Shown: positions 21,092-34,500 of the stretch, one piece after another | Layout: every line of letters begins with the position of its first letter | How positions within the stretch are numbered: position 1 is the stretch's first letter | DNA from: Culex pipiens pallens | Taxonomy: Eukaryota > Arthropoda > Insecta > Diptera > Culicidae | Direction of reading: 5' to 3' | Assembly: GCF_016801865.2 (NCBI RefSeq) | Contig: NC_068938.1 | Span: 199,371,077 to 199,435,076, forward strand | Length of the DNA stretch: 64,000 bases | Position numbers and translations under genes: made by a program | Notes under the pieces: generated by a model | The model's input: the letters and a program-made list of their open reading frames with translations, nothing else | Database searches by the model: none | What the model was told of the DNA's origin: nothing

Positions 21092-22434
21092 CAGTATGTA
21101 AAAAAAGTATTTACACCCCTTGGCTGCCCATAATTGAAAATTCGGCTATTATGCCAAATCAAGTATTCCGAGAAAAACGCGTTTTAGTGTTTATTACAAA
21201 ATCTCTGTCAAGGCAATTTCCCATAAGAGTGGCATATTAGCCGTTTGGTTTTTCGCATCGGCAGCCAAGTCTAAACACTATTTCAGTGAAATTCAAGTTC
21301 CAGAAGATGCGTTGGAACATCCTCTACCACCTGGTGCTAATATCTCGTTTTTGCCAAAAGTGGATATTACATGGGAACCACGAACAAAGTGTTCAAATTT
21401 CATGGTACGTTTTTCAAAATCGTACCATGGAATTTGAACACTTTGTTCGAGGTTCCCATTTTCATGAACGCTTGTTCACGATTTTGGGAACTCTTTTTTC
21501 TCCGTGTAGCCGTTTTTTCAATGGTGGGCAGTTGGGCACTATGCACATTTTGTGATAAAACATGTAAAAAATTTAAAGTTTGACAGGTTTTTGATACCCA
21601 TACATCTAGGTTTTCTTTAAAACCTACGTTTTTAAATACCTGGGCAAAAAGTAAGTTTGATCCACGAGAACAAAAATTACGAAATTCCATACATTTTTGG
21701 CAGGTTGCTCAAACGAAACCATAACAACGTTTTTGCTTAGGTATTTAAAAACGTGGGTTTTAAAGAAAACCTAGATGTTTGGGTATCAAAAGATCGGAAA
21801 TTTTATGCCCTTTCTGATGCCACATAGGTTGACTTGTGAATTGGGGACCGGTTCAGATGCCGGCGGATTTTCCGACGACGTAATTCCGGGTTGGTACGAA
21901 ATTCCAACGAAAAATCTTTTCTATCCATACAAAGACCCCCAAAACGGTGTTATTCCTACTCCAAAATGTTTATTGAGCAATTCTATGGTAATATATTGAC
22001 ATTTAGTTGAATTAAAAGTTTGCAAAATTAAGTTTAGATAAGTTTTATATAGAATTTCCAGAGTTATATAAACTTTTATACTAAGTAGTTAGTTAACTTT
22101 ATATTCAATCCACATTTTTTTTTATCAGTCAAGGATGCCTATTTGGAGTTGGGAGACTGGATTTATGGTGATTTGTCAACAAATTACTTTATTTATGTTA
22201 ATTTTTCGAAAGGTGTACAAACTTTTTTTGCACCTTTTTTATTTTCGTAATAGTATTTGTTATGTAACTTTTTATAGAAATAATCTTTTCATGAGCTTTT
22301 TGTAGCAAAATGTTTGGCATGAGTTTCTGAACAAAACGTAGTAATAGGTTCTTGTCAAACTTTAAACTTTTTACATGTTTCATCACAAAATGTGCATAGT
22401 GCCCAATGGGTGTAAATACTTTTTTTACATACTG
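21092..22434. mobile_element. Decayed Tc1-like element (non-autonomous) with nested insertion
   Basis: The left end is TA-CAGTATGTAAAAAAAGTA... and the right end is its inverted complement, terminating CATACTG-TA (TA at 21090-21091 and 22435-22436). The CAGT start and TA target are characteristic of Tc1/mariner elements. At 1.34 kb it is about the size of an autonomous element, but no transposase frame survives. Longer internal inverted repeats also occur: 'ttgggcactatgcacattttgtga' near 21530 pairs with a segment near 22390, and a 57-bp pair lies at about 21596-21652 and 21730-21790. A foldback MITE has inserted at 21371-21506. Confidence 0.65.
21371..21506. mobile_element. Truncated second copy of the CACGGAG foldback MITE
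   Basis: From 21371 the sequence matches the 183-bp palindrome at 16945-17127, including the centre and the complete right arm ending ...CTCCGTG-TA. The outer part of the left arm is missing. It sits inside the Tc1-like element. Confidence 0.75.
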
Positions 22435-22531
22435 TAATTATAAGTGTCAAACTCCAAAACAGTACGAACGATTTTACTTTGCGATACAAATGCAGCAAAA
22501 TTTAATTTTTCGGCTTTGAAATGAATGCTGA

Positions 22532-23745
22532 AATAGTAGTTTATGCAACAAGTTGCAAAAAGAGGATTTTTTCAGCACGAGTCGTACATTTATCCAACGA
22601 GGTTCACCGAGTTGGATAAATACGACGAATGCTGAAAAAATCAAGTTTTGCAACGAGTTCCATACAACATTTTTTGCAATTTCGAAAAACACCCATTGAG
22701 TGAAATTTTAAGTCGAATTTTCATGTATTTTGTCAATAAATCGTTTAAATCAAAAAAATGTTGAAAATTGTTTCTTTTCGAAACAAGTGCTGAAAAGTTC
22801 AACTTTTCAGCACCCATTTCAGTGCTGAAAAGTAGAACTTTTCAGCATTTATTTTGAAAAGTGTTGCTATTCGATTCTGTTATTTTTGGTAGAGAAAAGT
22901 AGGCTATTTCGTCGTTCAAGAATGACAGGAAAAGTAAGTAGTTTCACGACGGAATTGCAAAATAGTAGTTTATGCAACATGTTGCAAAAAGAAGATTTTT
23001 TCAGCACGAGTCGTACATTTATCCAACGAGGTTCACCGAGTTGGATAAATACGACGAGTGATGAAAAAATCAAGTTTTGCAACAAGTTCCATACAACGTT
23101 TTTTGCAATTCCGAAAAACACACTTTGAACGAAATTATATGACAAATGCCTATGCATTGAGTCAATGAATCGTTTAAATCAAAAAAATGTTGAAAAGTAT
23201 AACTTTTCCTAACAAGTGCTGAAAAGTTCAACTTTTCAGCATCCATTTCAGTGCTGAAAAGTAGAACTTTTCAGCATTTGTTTTGAAAAGGGTTACTATT
23301 CGATTCTGTTATTTTTGGTACAGAAAAGTAGGCTGTTTCGTCGCTCAAGAATGACAGGAAAAGTAAATTGTTTCACGACGGAATTGCAAAAAGTAATTTT
23401 TGGACTTCCGTCATAAAACTATTTACTTTTCCTGTCATTCTTGAGCGACGAAACGGCCTACTTTTCTCTACCAAAAAAAAACAGAATGGAAAATCAATAC
23501 CTTTAAAAACCAGTGTTGAAAAGTGCTACTTTTCAGCACTAGTATCGCAAAGTAACAATTTTCAACATTTTTTTTTTTGTTTTGAACGCATGGATGTTTC
23601 ACATATAATTCCATTCAAAAAGCGATTCTTGGAATTGCAAAAAATGTTGTAAGCAACTCGTTGCAATTTTTTTTTCATTTATCAACTCGGTAAACCTCGT
23701 TGAATAAAAATATGTTTGCACCTTGTTGCATAAACTACTATTCTT
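22532..23745. repeat. 429-bp repeat in direct-direct-inverted arrangement
   Basis: Two tandem copies begin with the same AATAGTAGTTTATGCAACA motif at 22532 and 22961, a 429-bp period. A third partial copy follows in inverted orientation (about 23402-23745), forming a hairpin centre near 23395. Each unit carries internal foldbacks: TTTATCCAAC...GTTGGATAAA and GTGCTGAAAAG...CTTTTCAGCAC. A further copy in inverted orientation is at 52722-53135. There is no ORF. It is a transposable-element-derived repeat of unknown class. Confidence 0.75.
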
Positions 23746-23801
23746 TACTTATTAATTCCCACGGATTTCTAAATTTTTTTAGAAATTTTTGATATTTTTT
23801 T

Positions 23802-23997
23802 ATTATTCCTATCCACTTCCCCGTGTCTTACCACTGGTCGTGGCCGGCGCTGTGATTGACTAGCATGATAGGGACATTTGAAAGTTGCGATGGGATGATG
23901 ATTGGTTCCTACTCTGTGGTCCACGGAACAATTCTTGGAGGTCCTGGTCAATAACAGAGTAGCAACTACGGGTAGAAACCAATGCTATGCTATGCTG
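23802..23997 (+). mobile_element. Short retroposon with TGCTA tail
   Basis: About 196 bp ending in TGCTATGCTATGCTG. A long AT-rich direct repeat, AATTTTTGATATTTTTTT, lies on both sides (about 23784-23801 and 23998-24015). Its 3' part (GTCAATAACAGAGTAGCAACT) resembles the 3' part of the retroposon ending at 54245 (GTCAATAACGGAGTAGCAGCT), so the two share a 3' end. Confidence 0.65.
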
Positions 23998-24015
23998 AAT
24001 TTTTGATATTTTTTT

Positions 24016-24696
24016 TTATTTGGATGATACTTTGTCCAAGCATTCCATATGTCAATAGAAGCCACTTTGCTTCATTAGGTTTTCCAGGATCCATGCAATT
24101 TTTCGGGCTGGTGGACCTGTGGATATTTGTTGCAGATTATGATAAGGATTTATAAATAACAATAATTGTAAAAAAAAAAAACAAAAATAGGTACCAGGAA
24201 AAAAAGGAGGACGATTTTTTTTTATTTAACTTTTTAACACTAAAAGTAGAATTCCCAGACGATAAATCTTTTCATTTCATATTTTTTAATTATGATTTTA
24301 AAGCACCACAGAGGAAAATAAAATACTATTTCCTATTCATGATGATCATGATCATAATGGAAATAACCCCTTGCAAAAAATATTGTTTAAATTTGGAATT
24401 TAAATATATAACTTTTGTGATTTGTATTGATCTTTCCTATAAAAATAACTAAAATCAGCATTTTTTAAAATGTTGTTCCATCATGTAACATACATGGCAA
24501 AAACTGAACATTTGAAGAAAAAAATCACCCTAGAATGCCGGTAACATGAAAACGGTGCCCTATATCAAAAGATGTGTAGTGTCATTTTCGATTGCAAACT
24601 TGGTTTTCCAACTAAGCATGATTTTTGAAATTTTGTTAGACAATATTTAGGATTTTTTCAAAAATCAATTTTCCTGTAGCCAATATCTCTCATCAG
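24016..24696. other. AT-rich DNA including a diverged dispersed repeat
   Basis: No coding frame. The right part (about 24530-24696) resembles the dispersed repeat at 18500-18700. Element B is inserted at its right edge in an oligo-T tract. Confidence 0.45.
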
Positions 24697-24702
24697 TTTT
24701 TT

Positions 24703-25519
24703 GACGAAGAACTTCGTCTTAGGGCTCTATACAGGGTAGCAATCCAAAATTTCGCGGAGCGAAATGTAACGAAAAGAAAATAAACGCGACTGCAAGATTT
24801 GTAACATTAATATCTCAGCTCCTGTTCAACACACGTAAAAGTGGTACCCACCAAACGAAAGGGGAGATTTCACGCATTCTTACTATACCTAATTAATGGC
24901 CATGAAATTTAGTTAAAGCACTTAAAAACTGAGTTTAAATTAATAAAACTGCTTCCACACAGCAAGCAAGCACGCACACAACACACACACGCGCACACTC
25001 TCTCTCTTGACTCCGCCCCCAATGCTTTGCCCTGCGTTTGGCCTTGACACAATTTGGCGATTTTTTCCTTTTGTGCTGCTGCTTCGCCAAACGCCAAAAC
25101 GATTTGATATAAAAGGAGGTGCCGATCCAAAATCAAGGCAAATCAATTTTGGACGCCGACCTGGAAGGAGCTCCTGCTGCTGCTGATGCTGGACCGAGGA
25201 GGAAACCAGCCACGAAGAATCCACGATCGGACGACGTTGCTATGGAGATTTTGCGGGACGGAACCAAGGAAGGACGCGCGGGGTGACGGATTTCACAGCT
25301 CGGCGAGCTGCCTTCACCCCGCTCCCCCAAACCGGTGACGGATTTCACAGCTCGAGGTAGCTGCTGCTCGTGATCCTTTATCAAACCTGTTCTTACCATC
25401 CGGGTTGAGGAAGCGGCCGGATTTCGTGCATCGTGTTTGCCATGGAGGCACGGAACCGAGGAAGGACGCGAGGGGTGACGGAATCCACAGCTACACAGAA
25501 AGCTGATCTCTCTTTGACA
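24703..25519 (+). other. Left flank of element B
   Basis: Copy of the 817-bp left flank of A, with the terminal 14-mer at 24703-24716 and the 50-codon open frame at 25186-25338. I noticed no difference from A by eye. Confidence 0.7.
25108..25116 (+). promoter_or_regulatory. TATA-box-like motif, copy B
   Basis: TATAAAAGG in the same position relative to the array as in A. Retained in all three copies. Confidence 0.4.
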
Positions 25520-28500
25520 AATTTGACAGTTCGGCAGTAGTGGCCACCACCTGGAGTGGCCGCAGGCCCCGGGGATGTTCCGATAAGGGGACATTTGCGG
25601 AACCATAAGAGTGGGGGCAACATGGGTATCAAACTTTAGGTATTTTGATACTGGACATGAAATTTGACATTTTGGCAGTAGTGGCCACCATCTGGAGTGG
25701 CCGGAGGCCCCGGGGATGTTCCGATAAGGGGACATTTGCGGAACCATAAGAGTGGGGGCAATATGGGTATCAAACTTTAGGGATTTTGATACTGGACATG
25801 AAATTTGACATTTTGGCAGTAGTGGCCACCACCTGGAGTGGCCGCAGGCCCCGGGGATGTTCCGATAAGGGGACATTTGCGGAACCATAAGAGTGGGGGC
25901 AATATGGGTATCAAACTTTAGGGATTTTGATACTGGACATGAAATTTGACATTTTGGCAGTAGTGGCCACCACCTGGAGTGGCCGCAGGCCCCGGGGATG
26001 TTCCGATAGGGGGACATTTGCGGAACCATAAGAGTTTGGGCAATATGGGTATCAAACTTTAGGGATTTTGATACTGGACATGAAATTTGACATTTTGGCA
26101 GTAGTGGCCACCACCTGGAGTGGCCGCAGGCCCCGGGGATGTTCCGATAAGGGGACATTTGAGGAACCATAAGAGTGGGGGCAATATGGGTATCAAACTT
26201 TAGAGATTTTGATACTGGACATGAAATTTGACATTTTGGCAGTAGTGGCCACCACCTGGAGTGGCCGCAGGCCCCGGGGATGTTCCGATAAGGGGACATT
26301 TGCGGAACCATAAGAGTTGAGGCAATATGGGTATCAAACTTTAGGGATTTTGATACTGGACATGAAATTTGACATTTTGGCAGTAGTGGCCACCACCTGG
26401 AGTGGCCGCAGGCCCCGGGGATGTTCCGATAAGGGGACATTTGCGGAACCATAAGAGTTGGGGCAATATGGGTATCAAACTTTAGGGATTTTGATACTGG
26501 ACATGAAATTTGACATTTTGGCAGTAGTGGCCACCACCTGGAGTGGCCGCAGGCCCCGGGATGTTCCGATAGGGGGACATTTGCGGAACCATAAGAGTTT
26601 GGGCAATATGGGTATCAAACTTTAGGGATTTTGATACTGGACATGAAATTTGACATTTTGGCAGTAGTGGCCACCACCTGGAGTGGCCGCAGGCCCCGGG
26701 GATGTTCCGATAAGGGGACATTTGAGGAACCATAAGAGTGGGGGCAATATGGGTATCAAACTTTAGAGATTTTGATACTGGACATGAAATTTGACATTTT
26801 GGCAGTAGTGGCCACCACCTGGAGTGGCCGCAGGCCCCGGGGATGTTCCGATAAGGGGACATTTGCGGAACCATAAGAGTTGGGGCAATATGGGTATCAA
26901 ACTTTAGGGATTTTGATACTGGACATGAAATTTGACATTTTGGCAGTAGTGGCCACCACCTGGAGTGGCCGCAGGCCCCGGGGATGTTCCGATAGGGGGA
27001 CATTTGCGGAACCATAAGAGTTTGGGCAATATGGGTATCAAACTTTAGGGATTTTGATACTGGACATGAAATTTGACATTTTGGCAGTAGTGGCCACCAC
27101 CTGGAGTGGCCGCAGGCCCCGGGGATGTTCCGATAAGGGGACATTTGCGGAACCATAAGAGTTGGGGCAATATGGGTATCAAACTTTAGGGATTTTGATA
27201 CTGGACATGAAATTTGACATTTTGGCAGTAGTGGCCACCACCTGGAGTGGCCGCAGGCCCCGGGGATGTTCCGATAGGGGGTCATTTGCGGAACCATAAG
27301 AGTTTGGGCAATATGGGTATCAAACTTTAGGGATTTTGATACTGGACATGAAATTTGACATTTTGGCAGTAGTGGCCACCACCTGGAGTGGCCGCAGGCC
27401 CCGGGGATGTTCCGATAAGGGGACATTTGAGGAACCATAAGAGTGGGGGCAATATGGGTATCAAACTTTAGAGATTTTGATACTGGACATGAAATTTGAC
27501 ATTTTGGCAGTAGTGGCCACCACCTGGAGTGGCCGCAGGCCCCGGGGATGTTCCGATAAGGGGACATTTGCGGATCCATAAGAGTTGGGGCAATATGGGT
27601 ATCAAACTTTAGGGATTTTGATACTGGACATGAAATTTGACATTTTGGCAGTAGTGGCCACCACCTGGAGTGGCCGCAGGCCCCGGGGATGTTCCGATAG
27701 GGGGACATTTGCGGAACCATAAGAGTTTGGGCAATATGGGTATCAAACTTTAGGGATTTTGATACTGGACATGAAATTTGACATTTTGGCAGTAGTGGCC
27801 ACCACCTGGAGTGGCCGCAGGCCCCGGGGATGTTCCGATAAGGGGACATTTGCGGAACCATAAGAGTTGGGGCAATATGGGTATCAAACTTTAGGGATTT
27901 TGATACTGGACATGAAATTTGACATTTTGGCAGTAGTGGCCACCACCTGGAGTGGCCGCAGGCCCCGGGGATGTTCCGATAAGGGGACATTTGAGGAACC
28001 ATAAGAGTGGGGGCAATATGGGTATCAAACTTTAGAGATTTTGATACTGGACATGAAATTTGACATTTTGGCAGTAGTGGCCACCACCTGGAGTGGCCGC
28101 AGGCCCCGGGGATGTTCCGATAAGGGGACATTTGCGGAACCATAAGAGTGGGGGCAATATGGGTATCAAACTTTAGGTATTTTGATACTGGACATGAAAT
28201 TTGACATTTTGGCAGTAGTGGCCACCACCTGGAGTGGCCGCAGGCCCCGGGGATGTTCCGATAACATTTGCGGAACCATAAGAGTTGGGGCAATATGGGT
28301 ATCAAACTTTAGGGATTTTGATACTGGACATGAAATTTGACATTTTGGCAGTAGTGGCCACCACCTGGAGTGGCCGCAGGCCCCGGGGATGTTCCGATAA
28401 GGGGACATTTGCGGAACCATAAGAGTGGGGGCAATATGGGTATCAAACTTTAGGAATTTTGATACTGGACATGAAATTTGACATTTTGGCAGTAGTGGCC

Positions 28501-31500
28501 ACCACCTGGAGTGGCCGCAGGCCCCGGGGATGTTCCGATAACATTTGCGGAACCATAAGAGTGGGGGCAATATGGGTATCAAACTTTAGGGATTTTGATA
28601 CTGGACATGAAATTTGACATTTTGGCAGTAGTGGCCACCACCTGGAGTGGCCGCAGGCCCCGGGGATGTTCCGATAAGGGGACATTTGCGGAACCATAAG
28701 AGTGGGGGCAATATGGGTATCAAACTTTAGGTATTTTGATACTGGACATGAAATTTGACATTTTGGCAGTAGTGGCCACCACCTGGAGTGGCCGCAGGCC
28801 CCGGGGATGTTCCGATAAGGGGACATTTGCGGAACCATAAGAGTGGGGGCAATATGGGTATCAAACTTTAGGGATTTTGATACTGGACATGAAATTTGAC
28901 ATTTTGGCAGTAGTGGCCACCACCTGGAGTGGCCGCAGGCCCCGGGGATGTTCCGATAAGGGGACATTTGCGGAACCATAAGAGTTTGGGCAATATGGGT
29001 ATCAAACTTTAGGGATTTTGATACTGGACATGAAATTTGACATTTTGGCAGTAGTGGCCACCACCTGGAGTGGCCGCAGGCCCCGGGGATGTTCCGATAA
29101 GGGGACATTTGAGGAACCATAAGAGTGGGGGCAATATGGGTATCAAACTTTAGAGATTTTGATACTGGACATGAAATTTGACATTTTGGCAGTAGTGGCC
29201 ACCACCTGGAGTGGCCGCAGGCCCCGGGGATGTTCCGATAAGGGGACATTTGCGGAACCATAAGAGTTGGGGCAATATGGGTATCAAACTTTAGGGATTT
29301 TGATACTGGACATGAAATTTGACATTTTGGCAGTAGTGGCCACCACCTGGAGTGGCCGCAGGCCCCGGGGATGTTCCGATAAGGGGACATTTGCGGAACC
29401 ATAAGAGTTTGGGCAATATGGGTATCAAACTTTAGGGATTTTGATACTGGACATGAAATTTGACATTTTGGCAGTAGTGGCCACCACCTGGAGTGGCCGC
29501 AGGCCCCGGGGATGTTCCGATAAGGGGACATTTGCGGAACCATAAGAGTTGGGGCAATATGGGTATCAAACTTTAGGGATTTTGATACTGGACATGAAAT
29601 TTGACATTTTGGCAGTAGTGGCCACCACCTGGAGTGGCCGCAGGCCCCGGGGATGTTCCGATAAGGGGACATTTGAGGAACCATAAGAGTGGGGGCAATA
29701 TGGGTATCAAACTTTAGAGATTTTGATACTGGACATGAAATTTGACATTTTGGCAGTAGTGGCCACCACCTGGAGTGGCCGCAGGCCCCGGGGATGTTCC
29801 GATAAGGGGACATTTGCGGAACCATAAGAGTGGGGGCAATATGGGTATCAAACTTTAGAGATTTTGATACTGGACATGAAATTTGACATTTTGGCAGTAG
29901 TGGCCACCACCTGGAGTGGCCGCAGGCCCCGGGGATGTTCCGATAAGGGGACATTTGCGGAACCATAAGAGTTGAGGCAATATGGGTATCAAACTTTAGG
30001 GATTTTGATACTGGACATGAAATTTGACATTTTGGCAGTAGTGGCCACCACCTGGAGTGGCCGCAGGCCCCGGGGATGTTCCGATAAGGGGACATTTGCG
30101 GAACCATAAGAGTTGGGGCAATATGGGTATCAAACTTTAGGGATTTTGATACTGGACATGAAATTTGACATTTTGGCAGTAGTGGCCACCACCTGGAGTG
30201 GCCGCAGGCCCCGGGGATGTTCCGATAAGGGGACATTTGCGGAACCATAAGAGTTGGGGCAATATGGGTATCAAACTTTAGGGATTTTGATACTGGACAT
30301 GAAATTTGACATTTTGGCAGTAGTGGCCACCACCTGGAGTGGCCGCAGGCCCCGGGGATGTTCCGATAAGGGGACATTTGCGGAACCATAAGAGTGGGGG
30401 CAATATGGGTATCAAACTTTAGAGATTTTGATACTGGACATGAAATTTGACATTTTGGCAGTAGTGGCCACCACCTGGAGTGGCCGCAGGCCCCGGGGAT
30501 GTTCCGATAAGGGGACATTTGCGGAACCATAAGAGTTGGGGCAATATGGGTATCAAACTTTAGGGATTTTGATACTGGACATGAAATTTGACATTTTGGC
30601 AGTAGTGGCCACCACCTGGAGTGGCCGCAGGCCCCGGGGATGTTCCGATAAGGGGACATTTGCGGAACCATAAGAGTTTGGGCAATATGGGTATCAAACT
30701 TTAGGGATTTTGATACTGGACATGAAATTTGACATTTTGGCAGTAGTGGCCACCACCTGGAGTGGCCGCAGGCCCCGGGGATGTTCCGATAAGGGGACAT
30801 TTGCGGAACCATAAGAGTTGGGGCAATATGGGTATCAAACTTTAGGGATTTTGATACTGGACATGAAATTTGACATTTTGGCAGTAGTGGCCACCACCTG
30901 GAGTGGCCGCAGGCCCCGGGGATGTTCCGATAAGGGGACATTTGCGGAACCATAAGAGTTTGGGCAATATGGGTATCAAACTTTAGGGATTTTGATACTG
31001 GACATGAAATTTGACATTTTGGCAGTAGTGGCCACCACCTGGAGTGGCCGCAGGCCCCGGGGATGTTCCGATAAGGGGACATTTGCGGAACCATAAGAGT
31101 TGGGGCAATATGGGTATCAAACTTTAGAGATTTTGATACTGGACATGAAATTTGACATTTTGGCAGTAGTGGCCACCACCTGGAGTGGCCGCAGGCCCCG
31201 GGGATGTTCCGATAAGGGGACATTTGCGGAACCATAAGAGTTGGGGCAATATGGGTATCAAACTTTAGGGATTTTGATACTGGACATGAAATTTGACATT
31301 TTGGCAGTAGTGGCCACCACCTGGAGTGGCCGCAGGCCCCGGGGATGTTCCGATAGGGGGACATTTGCGGAACCATAAGAGTTTGGGCAATATGGGTATC
31401 AAACTTTAGGGATTTTGATACTGGACATGAAATTTGACATTTTGGCAGTAGTGGCCACCACCTGGAGTGGCCGCAGGCCCCGGGGATGTTCCGATAAGGG

Positions 31501-34500
31501 GACATTTGCGGAACCATAAGAGTTGGGGCAATATGGGTATCAAACTTTAGGGATTTTGATACTGGACATGAAATTTGACATTTTGGCAGTAGTGGCCACC
31601 ACCTGGAGTGGCCGCAGGCCCCGGGGATGTTCCGATAAGGGGACATTTGCGGAACCATAAGAGTGGGGGCAATATGGGTATCAAACTTTAGAGATTTTGA
31701 TACTGGACATGAAATTTGACATTTTGGCAGTAGTGGCCACCACCTGGAGTGGCCGCAGGCCCCGGGGATGTTCCGATAAGGGGACATTTGCGGAACCATA
31801 AGAGTTGGGGCAATATGGGTATCAAACTTTAGGTATTTTGATACTGGACATGAAATTTGACATTTTGGCAGTAGTGGCCACCACCTGGAGTGGCCGCAGG
31901 CCCCGGGGATGTTCCGATAACATTTGCGGAACCATAAGAGTTGGGGCAATATGGGTATCAAACTTTAGGGATTTTGATACTGGACATGAAATTTGACATT
32001 TTGGCAGTAGTGGCCACCACCTGGAGTGGCCGCAGGCCCCGGGGATGTTCCGATAAGGGGACATTTGCGGAACCATAAGAGTGGGGGCAATATGGGTATC
32101 AAACTTTAGGAATTTTGATACTGGACATGAAATTTGACATTTTGGCAGTAGTGGCCACCACCTGGAGTGGCCGCAGGCCCCGGGGATGTTCCGATAAGGG
32201 GACATTTGCGGAACCATAAGAGTGGGGGCAATATGGGTATCAAACTTTAGGGATTTTGATACTGGACATGAAATTTGACATTTTGGCAGTAGTGGCCACC
32301 ACCTGGAGTGGCCGCAGGCCCCGGGGATGTTCCGATAAGGGGACATTTGCGGAACCATAAGAGTGGGGGCAATATGGGTATCAAACTTTAGGTATTTTGA
32401 TACTGGACATGAAATTTGACATTTTGGCAGTAGTGGCCACCACCTGGAGTGGCCGCAGGCCCCGGGGATGTTCCGATAAGGGGACATTTGCGGAACCATA
32501 AGAGTGGGGGCAATATGGGTATCAAACTTTAGGGATTTTGATACTGGACATGAAATTTGACATTTTGGCAGTAGTGGCCACCACCTGGAGTGGCCGCAGG
32601 CCCCGGGGATGTTCCGATAAGGGGACATTTGCGGAACCATAAGAGTTGGGCAATATGGGTATCAAACTTTAGGGATTTTGATACTGGACATGAAATTTGA
32701 CATTTTGGCAGTAGTGGCCACCACCTGGAGTGGCCGCAGGCCCCGGGATGTTCCGATAAGGGGACATTTGCGGAACCATAAGAGTGGGGGCAATATGGGT
32801 ATCAAACTTTAGAGATTTTGATACTGGACATGAAATTTGACATTTTGGCAGTAGTGGCCACCACCTGGAGTGGCCGCAGGCCCCGGGGATGTTCCGATAA
32901 GGGGACATTTGCGGAACCATAAGAGTTGGGGCAATATGGGTATCAAACTTTAGGGATTTTGATACTGGACATGAAATTTGACATTTTGGCAGTAGTGGCC
33001 ACCACCTGGAGTGGCCGCAGGCCCCGGGGATGTTCCGATAGGGGGACATTTGCGGAACCATAAGAGTTTGGGCAATATGGGTATCAAACTTTAGGGATTT
33101 TGATACTGGACATGAAATTTGACATTTTGGCAGTAGTGGCCACCACCTGGAGTGGCCGCAGGCCCCGGGGATGTTCCGATAAGGGGACATTTGCGGAACC
33201 ATAAGAGTTGGGGCAATATGGGTATCAAACTTTAGGGATTTTGATACTGGACATGAAATTTGACATTTTGGCAGTAGTGGCCACCACCTGGAGTGGCCGC
33301 AGGCCCCGGGGATGTTCCGATAAGGGGACATTTGCGGAACCATAAGAGTGGGGGCAATATGGGTATCAAACTTTAGAGATTTTGATACTGGACATGAAAT
33401 TTGACATTTTGGCAGTAGTGGCCACCACCTGGAGTGGCCGCAGGCCCCGGGGATGTTCCGATAAGGGGACATTTGCGGAACCATAAGAGTGGGGGCAATA
33501 TGGGTATCAAACTTTAGGTATTTTGATACTGGACATGAAATTTGACATTTTGGCAGTAGTGGCCACCACCTGGAGTGGCCGCAGGCCCCGGGGATGTTCC
33601 GATAACATTTGCGGAACCATAAGAGTTGGGGCAATATGGGTATCAAACTTTAGGGATTTTGATACTGGACATGAAATTTGACATTTTGGCAGTAGTGGCC
33701 ACCACCTGGAGTGGCCGCAGGCCCCGGGGATGTTCCGATAAGGGGACATTTGCGGAACCATAAGAGTGGGGGCAATATGGGTATCAAACTTTAGGGATTT
33801 TGATACTGGACATGAAATTTGACATTTTGGCAGTAGTGGCCACCACCTGGAGTGGCCGCAGGCCCCGGGGATGTTCCGATAAGGGGACATTTGCGGAACC
33901 ATAAGAGTGGGGGCAATATGGGTATCAAACTTTAGGGATTTTGATACTGGACATGAAATTTGACATTTTGGCAGTAGTGGCCACCACCTGGAGTGGCCGC
34001 AGGCCCCGGGGATGTTCCGATAAGGGGACATTTGCGGAACCATAAGAGTGGGGGCAATATGGGTATCAAACTTTAGGTATTTTGATACTGGACATGAAAT
34101 TTGACATTTTGGCAGTAGTGGCCACCACCTGGAGTGGCCGCAGGCCCCGGGGATGTTCCGATAAGGGGACATTTGCGGAACCATAAGAGTGGGGGCAATA
34201 TGGGTATCAAACTTTAGGGATTTTGATACTGGACATGAAATTTGACATTTTGGCAGTAGTGGCCACCACCTGGAGTGGCCGCAGGCCCCGGGGATGTTCC
34301 GATAAGGGGACATTTGCGGAACCATAAGAGTGGGGGCAATATGGGTATCAAACTTTAGGGATTTTGATACTGGACATGAAATTTGACATTTTGGCAGTAG
34401 TGGCCACCACCTGGAGTGGCCGCAGGCCCCGGGGATGTTCCGATAAGGGGACATTTGCGGAACCATAAGAGTGGGGGCAATATGGGTATCAAACTTTAGG

